This document shows, piece by piece, positions 16,482 to 25,471 of a stretch of DNA of 29,347 nucleotides. The stretch is taken from contig JANXNM010000362.1 in the NCBI GenBank assembly GCA_025354065.1, forward strand, positions 1-29,347, read 5' to 3'. The notes below the pieces were generated by a model, which saw nothing but the letters and a program-made list of their open reading frames with translations, ran no database searches and was not told the origin of the DNA. The DNA comes from Synechococcales cyanobacterium 340R_concoct_173_sub (GTDB lineage Bacteria; Cyanobacteriota; Cyanobacteriia; Leptolyngbyales; Leptolyngbyaceae). Each line of letters begins with the position of its first letter. Within the stretch, counting starts at the first letter, position 1. The position numbers were made by a program, and so were the translations under genes.

Positions 16482-17387
16482 TCACTCATTCCTGTCTAAC
16501 CAACGAGTCAAATCATCTAAACCATTAAAGTCTAGTAAATCCTCAGCCAAAGTTTCGAGTTTCACGATCGGTAATGCTTGAATACGATCGCCTAAAGTAT
16601 CAGGCACAACCCCAACAGACCGAGTCAATTGTCTGAAAATCAGCGATCGTTGTCCTTGTTGGTGGCCTTCCTCTCTAGCGGTATCCACAACATTATTCAT
16701 ATCACGATAGTACTTAAGACTGCTTTGATAACCATCTTGCTCAACGGGTGAAAAATTCGCAATCTCTGCTACATCAAACAAGTGACTAAAAATACTGTCC
16801 TGGAGAAGATCAGGCCGATCATTTAATTCGGCCAAATGTTTAAGCAGAAACAACCACTTATCTCGACGAGTTTCTAACTCATTGACAGATTTTGTAAATT
16901 TTGGGAGTTCGATATGAATAAATTTGAGTTTTTCATAAAAAACTTCACAGTGTTGATTTTTAAGTTCAACAATATGAACAATAGTGTCATCATGCTTGTG
17001 ATCATCAAAAACGAAATCTAACACTCCCACCGTATAAACCGGACTTAGTTTAAAATTCCACTCGCCCTTAAGCGCCTGTTCTTGAACGGGGAAGGTCGCA
17101 TAGTAGACGCTTCGATCTTTGAAGAAATTTTGTTTTGCTTTTTGAATTTCAACAATAAACCGTTCACCACTTTTAGCTTGGCAATAAATGTCAAAAATTG
17201 CTTTACGATCAACTTGCTTATTAGCCACATTCTCATTATTTTTAAACGAGAGATCTTGGATTTGATGGTGAGCGGGGAGAAGTGTATTAAGAAAATCGAC
17301 CAACAAATCTTTGTTCGGTTCAGTTCCGAAAACTCGTTTGAAGCCAAAGTCCGTAAGTAGACTGATATATTTATCTTGTAGGATCAT
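16482..17387 (-). CDS. Rpn-family PD-(D/E)XK nuclease with DUF4351 tail
   Basis: A 301-residue protein of the Rpn/transposase-31-like family, which in E. coli promotes RecA-independent recombination through nuclease activity. Residues 1-30 (TDFGFKRVFG) match the family start. The nuclease core is D66 in AIFDIYC and E80-x-Q82 in RFIVEIQ, that is, a PD-(D/E)XK site with Gln in place of Lys, as the family has. The C-terminal 60 residues (RSLIFRQLTRSVG, then KLETLAEDLLDFNGLDDLTRWL) are a DUF4351-type domain. The gene overlaps the upstream TM0106-family nuclease gene by 17 bases (17371-17387), so the two are likely coupled. It is not an active transposase by itself: no inverted repeats flank it. 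Confidence 0.8.
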   Translation of the reverse strand: MILQDKYISLLTDFGFKRVFGTEPNKDLLVDFLNTLLPAHHQIQDLSFKNNENVANKQVDRKAIFDIYCQAKSGERFIVEIQKAKQNFFKDRSVYYATFPVQEQALKGEWNFKLSPVYTVGVLDFVFDDHKHDDTIVHIVELKNQHCEVFYEKLKFIHIELPKFTKSVNELETRRDKWLFLLKHLAELNDRPDLLQDSIFSHLFDVAEIANFSPVEQDGYQSSLKYYRDMNNVVDTAREEGHQQGQRSLIFRQLTRSVGVVPDTLGDRIQALPIVKLETLAEDLLDFNGLDDLTRWLDRNE

Positions 17388-18891
17388 AGCAATCGATCGA
17401 TAAAGGCTTATTCTCCATTATAGAACTACCATAACTCGTAATGAATTCAACCAACCAATCTTTCATACAATGGGTCGCCCGACAATCATCTTCATTATAA
17501 ATCACAATAGAATTGAGGTACTCACGATCGCCCGTCGCCAACCATTGCGCATACCAATAGATAGACTGTGCTCCATTTGCTCGCTCATCACGCCAATCAA
17601 ACCCCATCCACCGTGCGATCGCCTTCAATGCATATCCCTCCACAGGCAATACCACCAGCCTCGTCACCCGTTCATGCAAATCTACAAATCGTGACAGTAA
17701 CGGATCAATTAACGATCGCGGTGTTTCGTATTGTTTCGCGAGTTTATTAACCGTTTGAACTTCATAGGGGCAAAAATGATAAATTGGAGCATTTGGATAA
17801 CGCCATACTAATTCTAGAAATTCCTGCCAAACCTTACCTTCATCTTCGACCACTTCTGCTAACAACGAATGAAACTCTTCCGTTTTATTTTCCCGATCGA
17901 CAACCAATACACCATGTAGATAAATTAATTCTAACGACGGCTCAGATTCAATGTCAAAATAAAGTTCAATTGGACTGTCGGAAAGCTCCGATCGCAACAT
18001 CGTAACAACAGAAATATTGGAAGGAAACGCTTCTGTCGGTAACGCCACATTATTCAAGGACGATCGGGATTGACGAACCAGACGACGAGCCGCATCAGCC
18101 CCAAATCCAGGCGCATTGTCTAGCAATTTTGGATCCATTACTGCCAGGGTTTCAATATCTGTAACATTCAGATTCACTAACTCGTTATAACGAAGTTGTG
18201 TCACACCAGGCAGCAGCGACAAATGATCTGTCGATTTAGCAATGCCATAGCAATTGGTATACCATTGGCAAAGACTACAACGATTACGAGAAATAAAGAC
18301 TTCCGGGGGAGATTCCTGCTGCATTGCGTGAGTACAAGCCTGCAAGACCTCTTCCATTTTAGGAAAGATATCCCACAGATCAATATCCGATGCGCCTTTA
18401 TCTTTTAAATAAATCTGAACCGACTCGCTCCAGCCTTCCTGAACAGCAGCCAATACCTTCATATGGTAAGCCACCACAATTTGATATTCAGCCTTCGATC
18501 GTTTACTAAGCTTAATTTCGATGGGCGCATAAAGCCAATCCCCAAAGCGCGACAATCCCGGTTGTTTAATTAAAAGATCAGGCTTACTCATCAACATTAT
18601 GCCATTCTCTTCCGTCAGCAATACACCTTGATAAATACAATCAATACCCTGTTCCATGAGGGCAACGGTCGCAATACATCCGGCTTCCCAATTGTGTCGA
18701 GGATAGTCAGGTTTTTGATAAGGAATTCCGAGTTCTTTTAAAACAGCCCGTTGATTATCAGCACTGTCTTGAATGAGTTTAATAACATAATCACTAATTT
18801 CATCTCGCACAGCTTGGTCGCCGTAGACATCTAAAAACGCACGACGGTTACATCGTTGATAATTCAACAGAAGTTCAGCCGTTAGCAACAT
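17371..18891 (-). CDS. TM0106-family RecB-like nuclease with RNase H-like domain
   Basis: Two nuclease modules are fused. Residues (numbered from the GTG at 18924; subtract 11 for the chosen ATG at 18891) 25-230 form a RecB/Cas4-like PD-(D/E)XK domain: D116 in SKPDLLI and E136-x-K138 in PIEIKLSK. Four cysteines, C25, C216, C219 and C225 (CSLCQWYTNC), should hold a 4Fe-4S cluster, as in Cas4 and AddB. A helix-hairpin-helix stretch (LPGV to about 286) follows, then a DnaQ/RNase H-like domain with YFDIESE (D324, E326) and YNEDDC near 476-481. I prefer the ATG at 18891 because MLLTAELLLNYQRC resembles the usual family N terminus; 18924 GTG is possible. The gene is divergent from dapB and overlaps the Rpn gene. 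Confidence 0.85.
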   Translation of the reverse strand: MLLTAELLLNYQRCNRRAFLDVYGDQAVRDEISDYVIKLIQDSADNQRAVLKELGIPYQKPDYPRHNWEAGCIATVALMEQGIDCIYQGVLLTEENGIMLMSKPDLLIKQPGLSRFGDWLYAPIEIKLSKRSKAEYQIVVAYHMKVLAAVQEGWSESVQIYLKDKGASDIDLWDIFPKMEEVLQACTHAMQQESPPEVFISRNRCSLCQWYTNCYGIAKSTDHLSLLPGVTQLRYNELVNLNVTDIETLAVMDPKLLDNAPGFGADAARRLVRQSRSSLNNVALPTEAFPSNISVVTMLRSELSDSPIELYFDIESEPSLELIYLHGVLVVDRENKTEEFHSLLAEVVEDEGKVWQEFLELVWRYPNAPIYHFCPYEVQTVNKLAKQYETPRSLIDPLLSRFVDLHERVTRLVVLPVEGYALKAIARWMGFDWRDERANGAQSIYWYAQWLATGDREYLNSIVIYNEDDCRATHCMKDWLVEFITSYGSSIMENKPLSIDCYDPTR

Positions 18892-19061
18892 GGAGACGAT
18901 CTCGGAAAGAGGAAGCTCAAACACATTAGAAATTCAGCCATTACCGATCGCCGGATGAATTTAGAAAATCGTACCGGAGAATCACCGGATATGCCCCTAG
19001 TGTAAAGCAGAAAAGGCCCGACGATCCCTTAAAGTTGATCTGTTGTCATGCAGGAGCAGTC

Positions 19062-19877
19062 ATGGGTATTCCAGTCGTCGTTAATGGGGCAACCGGAAAA
19101 ATGGGGCGGGAAATCATCAAAACCATTATGAATGCGCCCGGTTTAGATTTATTTGGAGCGGTGGCTCATAATCCCAAATGGGAAGGTCAAGATATTGGCG
19201 AGGTGATTGGAATAGGACCGCTAGAGATTCCCATTACGAAAGATTACGAACCCATGATGGCCATGTTGTCTCAAGAACGCGAACTCGGCGTGGTGGTCGA
19301 TGTCACTCATCCCAGTTCAGTGTATGGCAATATTCGCACTGCGATCGCATACGGAGTAAGGCCCGTGGTGGGGACAACAGGATTGAGTCTCAATCAAATT
19401 AATGATTTGACAGAATTTGCAGACAAAGCTAGTACAGGCTGCATTTTAGCCCCCAATTTTTGCATTGGAGTTGTGCTCATGCAACAAGCCGCATTACAAG
19501 CATCTAAGTACTTTGATCATGTCGAAATCATCGAACTTCACCATAATCAAAAGGCCGATGCACCCAGTGGCACTGCTGCTCAGACCGCTCAACTTCTAGC
19601 TGAAATGGGAAAAACCTACAATCCTCAACTCGTCGAAGAAACCGAAACCATTCCTGGTGCCCGAGGCGGATTAGCAGAGGAAAATATTCGCATTCACAGC
19701 ATTCGTCTCCCCGGTTTTGTCGCACGTCAGGAAGTAATTTTTGGGGCTGCCGGACAAATTTACACCATTAAGCACGAAGCCACCGATCGCAGTTGCTACA
19801 TGCCGGGTGTCGAACTTTGTATCCGAAAAGCAATAGCCCTTAAGTCATTAGTCTATGGACTAGAAAAACTCCTGTAA
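19062..19877 (+). CDS. dapB: 4-hydroxy-tetrahydrodipicolinate reductase
   Basis: DapB reduces 4-hydroxy-tetrahydrodipicolinate to tetrahydrodipicolinate on the route to lysine and diaminopimelate for the cell wall. The Rossmann motif is [11 protein letters not shown] at the N terminus. GTTGL is the family nucleotide-pocket segment, and [13 protein letters not shown] holds the catalytic histidine pair and the substrate-binding KxDxPSGTA. I place the start at ATG 19062 because AGGAG (19052-19056) lies 5 bases upstream. That gives 271 residues, the normal length; the TTG at 19035 would add nine unrelated residues. It is convergent with the TldD-type gene. Confidence 0.96.
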   Translation: MGIPVVVNGATGKMGREIIKTIMNAPGLDLFGAVAHNPKWEGQDIGEVIGIGPLEIPITKDYEPMMAMLSQERELGVVVDVTHPSSVYGNIRTAIAYGVRPVVGTTGLSLNQINDLTEFADKASTGCILAPNFCIGVVLMQQAALQASKYFDHVEIIELHHNQKADAPSGTAAQTAQLLAEMGKTYNPQLVEETETIPGARGGLAEENIRIHSIRLPGFVARQEVIFGAAGQIYTIKHEATDRSCYMPGVELCIRKAIALKSLVYGLEKLL

Positions 19878-19906
19878 TTCGCTCCTCCTCTCTCTTCTTC
19901 TTCTCG

Positions 19907-19931
19907 TAGTCTCCCTTGGTAAGGGGGACTA
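19907..19931 (+). terminator. Hairpin between dapB and the TldD-type gene
   Basis: TAGTCTCCCTT (19907-19917) pairs with AAGGGGGACTA (19921-19931) around a 3-base loop, with one T-G pair. No T run follows on the plus strand, but it lies in a 64-base convergent gap, so a bidirectional stop is plausible. It also resembles the CCCTT...AAGGG palindromes that recur in many cyanobacterial genomes; that is from memory. Confidence 0.5.
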
Positions 19932-19941
19932 TGCCAGATTT

Positions 19942-21345
19942 CTAATCTTCCTCCGCATCTCCGCCCACAACCACATCCCGAATCCGCAAACTCGGACCCC
20001 CACAACCCACCGCCAACCCACTTTGACCGCCCTTTCCACAACCACCCGACTCATCCCAAAAGAAATCATCGCCAATGCCCTCAATATCTGCCAACGTCTG
20101 AAACGCGTTCCCCGAAAGCGTCACATCCCGCACCGCCTCCGCCAACTCACCATTGCGAATCATCCAAGCTTCCCCAGCCGTAAAGGTAAACATCTCACCA
20201 TTCGTCATCCCACCCAGCCAATTTTTTGCATACACGCCTTCCTTGATCCCACTGAACAAATCATGGACAGGCGTTGATCCCCGATCGATCCAAGTATTGG
20301 TCATGCGGACAATAGGCGAATAGTGATAGTTCAAACAGCGCGCATTTCCCGTCGGCATCTCACCAAGTTTCCCCGCTGTCTCCCGAGAATGAAGTCGTCC
20401 CACTAACACACCATTTTCAATCAACTGCGTATTCGTCGCCGGAACCCCTTCATCATCATAAAAATAACTACCGCGATGCCCTGGCAACTTCGCGCCGTCA
20501 AAAATCTGTAAATTCTCTGGCCCAAATCGCCGACCCAAACTCATGGTTTCCAACAAATCAGGATTTTCATAGGCCATATCTGCCTCAGATAAATGCCCAA
20601 ATGCCTCATGAACAAATAATCCTGTCAAAACCGGATCGATCACCACCGTATAAGTTCCGCCCTGAACAGTCGGCAACGAGAGAGCGCTGACTGCACGTTC
20701 GGCTGCGCTTTGAACTTGCACTTCTAACGATCGCAAATCATCAAACCCCCGCCGCGATCCCATAGTTTCCCGTCCCGTCTGAACCTGATCCCCCGACCGA
20801 GCCGTCGCTGAAAACCGCATTTCTAAATCGGCCCAAGTCTGATCAATCATGGTGCCTTCAGAGGTGACCAAGACCGATCGTTGCGTCAAGTCTCCGTAGC
20901 GCACAGATAACGTGGTAATACGGCTGTCTACGCTGCGAAGAACCTCACCATAGTGTTCACAAAGCGCTTTTTTCTCGGCCAAACTAACCTGACGAGGATC
21001 GCGCTTTTCCATGGGCATTCGACACACTTCTTCGATGATTTTGATCTCCGCCATCATCGTTTCTTCAGTGCCTACCAAGCGCGCCGCCGAAATTGCTTCC
21101 TCAACCCGCATCTCTAATTGATCGAGACGATTGAAACTGGAAAACCCCCAGCCGCCACGATGACAAACTCGTACATGCCCCCCGATCGCCAGACCTTCAC
21201 TTAGGGTCTCTACTCGGAACCCGCGAAGTAAAACATCGGACCCCTCGGAGGCTTCTAACCGGATAGCTAAATAATCGACTTGATGCTTGTAGCGTCCAAT
21301 CAAATCAAGGGCACGATCGCGGGCTGAATCTAAAATGATCGTCAT
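19942..21345 (-). CDS. tldD: TldD/PmbA-family metalloprotease, TldD type
   Basis: This 467-residue product is the TldD subunit type, a zinc protease that in E. coli acts with TldE (PmbA) on unfolded peptides, CcdA and microcin B17 precursor. The zinc motif HEAFGH is at residues 246-251. Downstream SEADMAYE, GVPATN, and the glycine-rich C terminus (GCGKGGQSGLAVGCGGPSLRIRDVVVGG) match the family. The TldE-like partner is not in this window. The gene ends 64 bases from dapB. It follows the Npun_R1517-type regulator on the same strand with a 149-base gap. Confidence 0.88.
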   Translation of the reverse strand: MTIILDSARDRALDLIGRYKHQVDYLAIRLEASEGSDVLLRGFRVETLSEGLAIGGHVRVCHRGGWGFSSFNRLDQLEMRVEEAISAARLVGTEETMMAEIKIIEEVCRMPMEKRDPRQVSLAEKKALCEHYGEVLRSVDSRITTLSVRYGDLTQRSVLVTSEGTMIDQTWADLEMRFSATARSGDQVQTGRETMGSRRGFDDLRSLEVQVQSAAERAVSALSLPTVQGGTYTVVIDPVLTGLFVHEAFGHLSEADMAYENPDLLETMSLGRRFGPENLQIFDGAKLPGHRGSYFYDDEGVPATNTQLIENGVLVGRLHSRETAGKLGEMPTGNARCLNYHYSPIVRMTNTWIDRGSTPVHDLFSGIKEGVYAKNWLGGMTNGEMFTFTAGEAWMIRNGELAEAVRDVTLSGNAFQTLADIEGIGDDFFWDESGGCGKGGQSGLAVGCGGPSLRIRDVVVGGDAEED

Positions 21346-21494
21346 AAGAGATGCACGGCTTAAGAATTAGCTGAAAACTCAGTCGAGACGACCAAAGCTT
21401 GCTTGGATCTTAAGCTTAAACTAGATTCCAATCCAGATGCTGATCTAAGCCCAAATCTTTTAAATTCTTTTCCCAGGATAAAAACCGAAAAGGG

Positions 21495-21788
21495 TTAAGC
21501 CAACTCCTTAGAGTTCCGCAATCGAATCAACTGTCGTCGCATCTTAGGAGAAGCAAACACCTCCTCAATCGCTTCTGCTCGCACTTCCACCTGCATCGGC
21601 TCTAGATATTCATCCGTGCCATACCCATAGGCTTCGAGAAGCATTTCCAGAAGCTCAACGCGATCCGTCGGAAGCGCCCCTTCTTCAATCATCCGAAATT
21701 TCAAACGAACTTCGCATTCATAAACACCGATTTGCGAGGGAACCGAAACGGAGCGGGATGAACGGGCGAGAGAATGATTTTGGTGCAT
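21495..21788 (-). CDS. Npun_R1517-family regulator-like protein
   Basis: A small (98-residue) protein. The core is VYECEVRLKFRMIEE, LLEMLLEAYGYGTDEYLE and a basic end SPKMRRQLIRLRNS, which matches what I recall of the cyanobacterial family annotated as the Npun_R1517 heterocyst differentiation transcriptional regulator. Homologues also occur in cyanobacteria without heterocysts, so it does not prove that this organism differentiates. No standard helix-turn-helix is evident. The frame is open to 21845 and beyond to a possible start; I chose ATG 21788 (MHQNHSLARSS), because residues before it have no family match. It is preceded by a 0.77-kb gene-free gap. Confidence 0.6.
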   Translation of the reverse strand: MHQNHSLARSSRSVSVPSQIGVYECEVRLKFRMIEEGALPTDRVELLEMLLEAYGYGTDEYLEPMQVEVRAEAIEEVFASPKMRRQLIRLRNSKELA

Positions 21789-22561
21789 GGTGTCTGTAAC
21801 CGTGAAAATAGTTTGATGTTTTAAGTCCCAACCTAACCTTCTCAACTTTTAGACATAATCCGAAAGGAATAGAAGATTTACACTTGAACATTTGCCTCTT
21901 CAACATTTATATAAGGTGTAATTCCCTAAGGAATACCGTAATAACACTCATCTACAGCCTAGTATCATCTATATAAAGTAGCCGTAAATATTGTTAAGAA
22001 ATAGGTAAACTTTATATTAAATCAGAACACTGAGTATTGTTTTAGTACAGTGATATAACACTCTATTTATCAAGTCTTAATCCTCTGAACCTTAGTTTAC
22101 TAGATAAGTTTTCAAGAAATAAGCTTGATTTTCGATCGGAAACGCTCAACATCTAAAACAACATAGGAAGCAATAATTACATTTAAACTATTGACTCTAC
22201 GGATCAGCTCCAAAACCACCTCACCTTTACTTCATGAAATAGATGTGAAGCAGGAAATTATGAGATTGAGCATTTATTCATCTAATTAGATTCAGTCATA
22301 AAATCTAGCCCATACGGGTGTTCATTAATCAAGTAATTTAAAATAAGGTAGTAATCTAAAAAGAATGAGTAAATTAGATAAACAAAGGCATGAATAGTGA
22401 ATTCACGCTCTATGAAGAATCGATCGTATCCGTAATCAATGTATGAAATGCTATCTTCAACTACTTAGAAGACATTTCAGCACTCTCATAACAGCAATTT
22501 TACGTAGCTTAAGGACTGAGGTCAGCCTCTTAGACAGAAACTCTAGTGCATCAGTTTAAAA
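21789..22561. other. Gene-free AT-rich region downstream of sasA
   Basis: This 773-base stretch holds no reading frame I would call a gene and is notably AT-rich. It contains a 12-bp perfect palindrome ATCTAATTAGAT (22280-22291), an imperfect hairpin TGAAAT..TCTTC/GAAGA..ATTTCA (22444-22479) and a CACTG/CAGTG pair with a 15-base loop (22028-22052). It should include the promoter of the Npun_R1517-type gene on the minus strand and the sasA 3' end. A small RNA is possible, but I see no T-run terminator on either strand. Confidence 0.6.
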
Positions 22562-23767
22562 TTAAGATCGATAAACCGGAAGAGTAAAGTGAAAACAACT
22601 GCCTTGATCTGGGGCAGAATCCACCCAAATTTGGCCGTAGTGAGCGCGTATAATTTGTTGACAAAGGGATAGACCGATTCCATAGCCTTGCTCTGCTTCA
22701 TCTCGCTTTAGGCGGTAATACTCTTCAAAAATATGATTACGACTTACATCAGGAATTCCGGGACCATTGTCTGAAATACTAACTTGGATTTTTTGGGCAG
22801 TACGATGGAGAATAGACAAATCTATTGTCCCGAATTTGGGACTATACTTGATAGCATTATCCAAAAGATTTGAAATTACCTGCTTAATCCGATCGGGATC
22901 ACCATAAACAGGCGGTAAGTCAGTGGGAATATCGATCGTGAGATTCTGATCTTTTTCAGCCATTTTAGAGGCCAGCGCTTGAACAACCTCTGCACAAACA
23001 GCAGCCAAATCTAACGGACTAGGCTTGATTTCTATCCCAGCATGATGGCCTCGGGTTGCTTCCAGAATATCAGTAATCATCATATTCATATTGCGCAACT
23101 GAGACCGAGCTTGGTGCAACAACTTCGTTCGCATCGCAGGCGTAACATAACGATCGCAATCAGGGGTTGAAGGACGATTGGCGATTTCAAGGGTTTCAAC
23201 AGCGATCGATGCAGCGGTCAGAGGATTACGAATATCGTGGGCCAACATGGTAATAATTTGATCTCGGAATCGCAATTGAGCGGCCAAATCGTCTCGTTCT
23301 TGGCGCAGTTGAAAGACCTCATCCGAACGCTTAATCAACTCCGCATGTTGAGCCAAATCCGCCACATCATCCAGTCGCACATTGTCAAGAAAGCCTTCTC
23401 CCATATCAGGTCCGCTCGAAGCATCAGACGAATCAGCCTGAGAAAAAAGATCAGATTGAGACCGATTTTCCGTATTAGTTTCCCATCGAGGCCACCACAA
23501 TTTAAGCTGACTCGCTAAGTTTAATCCGGCCAGAGTTTGCTTAGGTTCGGGGCAGATTTTGACGAGTGATGGGGTGGCAACAATCCGAAAGCGCTCAGCT
23601 AAATAAGGATGCTCAATTACGTCAATTACCTTCAGATCAAAGGTCGTATTTTGCTGTAGATCTTGCAAAAGTACACGGATTTGACGAACTTGCTCGCGGG
23701 TTCCAGGGCGACGATCGACAAATAATAAAAACTGAAGGGACGGTTTTTCGGAGGTGGGGTTAGACAT
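22562..23767 (-). CDS. sasA: Circadian input/output histidine kinase SasA
   Basis: SasA senses the KaiC clock and phosphorylates the response regulator RpaA, which controls clock output genes. The N-terminal domain is KaiB/thioredoxin-like (residues 10-95: LQFLLFVDRRPGTREQV to LKLWWPRW). A linker of about 50 residues follows. The kinase core has the H box with catalytic His177 (MLAHDIRNPL), the N box NLLDNAIKYS (300-309), G1 DNGPGIP (333-339) and G2 GYGIGLSL (361-368). It has no membrane segment, so it is cytoplasmic. At 401 residues it is of normal length. rpaA is not present here. It lies behind the cysteine hydrolase with a 149-base gap, so it may have its own promoter. Confidence 0.94.
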   Translation of the reverse strand: MSNPTSEKPSLQFLLFVDRRPGTREQVRQIRVLLQDLQQNTTFDLKVIDVIEHPYLAERFRIVATPSLVKICPEPKQTLAGLNLASQLKLWWPRWETNTENRSQSDLFSQADSSDASSGPDMGEGFLDNVRLDDVADLAQHAELIKRSDEVFQLRQERDDLAAQLRFRDQIITMLAHDIRNPLTAASIAVETLEIANRPSTPDCDRYVTPAMRTKLLHQARSQLRNMNMMITDILEATRGHHAGIEIKPSPLDLAAVCAEVVQALASKMAEKDQNLTIDIPTDLPPVYGDPDRIKQVISNLLDNAIKYSPKFGTIDLSILHRTAQKIQVSISDNGPGIPDVSRNHIFEEYYRLKRDEAEQGYGIGLSLCQQIIRAHYGQIWVDSAPDQGSCFHFTLPVYRS

Positions 23768-23799
23768 TCCCGCAGGTGACGCTATAAATATTCCCGAAA

Positions 23800-23835
23800 A
23801 TTAGGGTTAAACGTTTCTCCTCGTATCACCCTAAT
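23800..23835. promoter_or_regulatory. 8-bp inverted repeat upstream of sasA
   Basis: ATTAGGGT (23800-23807) and ACCCTAAT (23828-23835) are perfect inverted copies with a 20-base interval, 33-68 bases upstream of the sasA start. It is the best candidate operator in the 149-base gap between the cysteine hydrolase and sasA. No strong -10/-35 pair was found, so the promoter itself is not placed. Confidence 0.35.
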
Positions 23836-23916
23836 ATATTCGTACCAAATGAGCAACATAATGTCTTAAGATTTAGAAAAATTTCGTTACAAATCACGAG
23901 TTTAACGATGCTTATT

Positions 23917-24930
23917 TTACCCTTGAAAAATAGAGTCTAATGACAAAACTCGGTGCATTCCAGCCCTCGCAAACCGATCGTAAGCCTGCTGCGCCGCATC
24001 ACTAAAGTCTACAATTCCGGGCACGACAACAGGAGAGGCACAGTCATCAAGAAGATAAATTTTGTCCGCAAGTTTTGGATCTCGGCGTTGAATTTCATTG
24101 AGCAAATCCGCAATGGTCCAAGCTACACAATGACTTTTGGCCTGTCCACCAATGTATACCGCGTCGTAGGTCAAAAGCTGCTCAATTAACCGATCGTTCT
24201 TAGAGGCGATCGATTGCCCTCCTGATCCAGTTAGAACCTCTGGCTGAAGAATCGAATAATTCTCCGTTAGTGGATTCTCACCCTTGACTTCAAATTGCGT
24301 TTGCTGACGTCGAGCAACCGTATGAACAAAACAAGCCTCTTCAAACGCCGACACCAACGCATGACCAATGCCCCCCAACATGGAGTGATAGGGCCAAATG
24401 GTTAGGGGATATTTGCCGTTGTTGGTGAGCTGGCGGGCGTAGTGGAAGGCATGGGCTTGAAGTGCGGCCTCGTTCTGACCCAGACTGGAAACAAGGGCAG
24501 GATTCACGCGCCAAATCCCCGATTCTACATCATCCAGCGTAATTTGCGTTGCCACAGGAACCGGATGATTTCCCGAACGATCGATCCAAAAAATAGGATG
24601 AAAAATTTGCATGGCCCGATGGGTATCCAGGGTCGGAATAATGGTGGTGATCTGGCCTAAATTCCGATACACAAATTCACACAGCCTTGCAGTATCATCC
24701 ACTGCACCTTGGCCCGAGGCTCCGCCAACAAACAGTTCAAACTCGGGAATGCAAAAGGTATTTTGGGCATCGATCGCCAACAGCGCAATACGAGTTTTAT
24801 CATGACTGGCTGGGGAAATAGAGTGCTGAACGGCCCATTGCTGTGCTTGGTGCGATCGTTCTTGGTAGGGAACCCTGAACACTTGACCAACGCGGGAACG
24901 ATCGTAAAACTCAGGCAAGGGATATGTCAT
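23917..24930 (-). CDS. Cysteine hydrolase, isochorismatase/nicotinamidase superfamily
   Basis: A 337-residue hydrolase of the isochorismatase fold. Asp54 (LLAIDAQNTF) and Cys268 (GGQAKSHCVAW) are the expected catalytic residues. D102-x-H104 with H111 (TLDTHRAMQIFHPIF) matches the metal site of nicotinamidases such as PncA, so a nicotinamide-type or related amide substrate is the most likely. Lys216 may be the third catalytic residue. The protein is about 100 residues longer than PncA, with an N-terminal extension of 45 residues and a longer middle. No Shine-Dalgarno precedes the ATG, which follows a run of eight Ts. It lies 69 bases behind the cupin gene on the same strand. Confidence 0.8.
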   Translation of the reverse strand: MTYPLPEFYDRSRVGQVFRVPYQERSHQAQQWAVQHSISPASHDKTRIALLAIDAQNTFCIPEFELFVGGASGQGAVDDTARLCEFVYRNLGQITTIIPTLDTHRAMQIFHPIFWIDRSGNHPVPVATQITLDDVESGIWRVNPALVSSLGQNEAALQAHAFHYARQLTNNGKYPLTIWPYHSMLGGIGHALVSAFEEACFVHTVARRQQTQFEVKGENPLTENYSILQPEVLTGSGGQSIASKNDRLIEQLLTYDAVYIGGQAKSHCVAWTIADLLNEIQRRDPKLADKIYLLDDCASPVVVPGIVDFSDAAQQAYDRFARAGMHRVLSLDSIFQG

Positions 24931-24954
24931 AAAAAAAATGCTTTGTGTAAACAG

Positions 24955-24979
24955 AGTAGAACCAGCTAATTGTTCTACT
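24955..24979. repeat. Inverted repeat and tandem imperfect repeats between cupin and hydrolase
   Basis: AGTAGAAC (24955-24962) and GTTCTACT (24972-24979) are a perfect 8-bp inverted repeat with a 9-base loop. Overlapping it, GCTAATTGTTCTACTTTT (24965-24982) and GCTAATTAGTTGTACTTTT (24983-25001) are imperfect tandem copies. The second copy reaches the cupin stop codon. It may be a 3' stem of the cupin transcript, a site controlling the hydrolase, or a slippage product. Confidence 0.5.
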
Positions 24980-24999
24980 TTTGCTAATTAGTTGTACTT

Positions 25000-25425
25000 T
25001 TATAGCCGAATGATATCGTCTTCACCCAGATACTCACCATTTTGAATTTCGATCATCACCAACGGAATCACGCCGCTGTTTCGGACTTGATGCTTCGTAT
25101 GCATTGGCACATAGGTAGACTGTTTAGGAATCAGCCGCAATTCCCGATCGCCACATATCACGGTCGCTGTCCCCGACACTACCACCCAATGTTCACTACG
25201 GTGGTAATGCATTTGCATACACATGGATTCTCCCGGACTCACCTCAATGCGATTAATCCGATACCGATCGGTCTCTTCTAACGTGGTCACCGTTCCCCAG
25301 CCTCGCACACGAGTTACATCTGAATTCAAAGATGAATTGAACGAATCACTCACCGTCGCAGGAGTCAGAGTTCCATCACTTGGAACCCCATCAGACGAGT
25401 TATTGCCATTCAGAGCAGAATGCAT
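25000..25425 (-). CDS. Stand-alone mannose-6-phosphate isomerase type II cupin
   Basis: A 141-residue protein equal to the C-terminal isomerase domain of ManC/AlgA-type bifunctional enzymes, without the GDP-mannose pyrophosphorylase part. The signatures are RVRGWGTVTTLEE, then the metal-binding HYHRSEHWVVVSGTATV and HQVRNSGVIPLVMIEIQNGEYLGEDDIIRL. The first 40 residues are polar and of low complexity (Asn, Ser, Asp rich). Such stand-alone cupins are often annotated as mannose-6-phosphate isomerase, but many probably only bind sugar or nucleotide-sugar. It lies 46 bases behind the MBOAT gene on the same strand. Confidence 0.8.
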   Translation of the reverse strand: MHSALNGNNSSDGVPSDGTLTPATVSDSFNSSLNSDVTRVRGWGTVTTLEETDRYRINRIEVSPGESMCMQMHYHRSEHWVVVSGTATVICGDRELRLIPKQSTYVPMHTKHQVRNSGVIPLVMIEIQNGEYLGEDDIIRL

Positions 25426-25471
25426 GGAAAAACTCCGATAGAATAAATAGCTTAGTACTTAGTCCGAACCA

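Noticed and set aside
16482..17387. Insertion sequence, because Rpn proteins are often labelled transposases
   Set aside because: No terminal inverted repeats or target duplication flank the gene, and it overlaps another gene in a normal operon arrangement.
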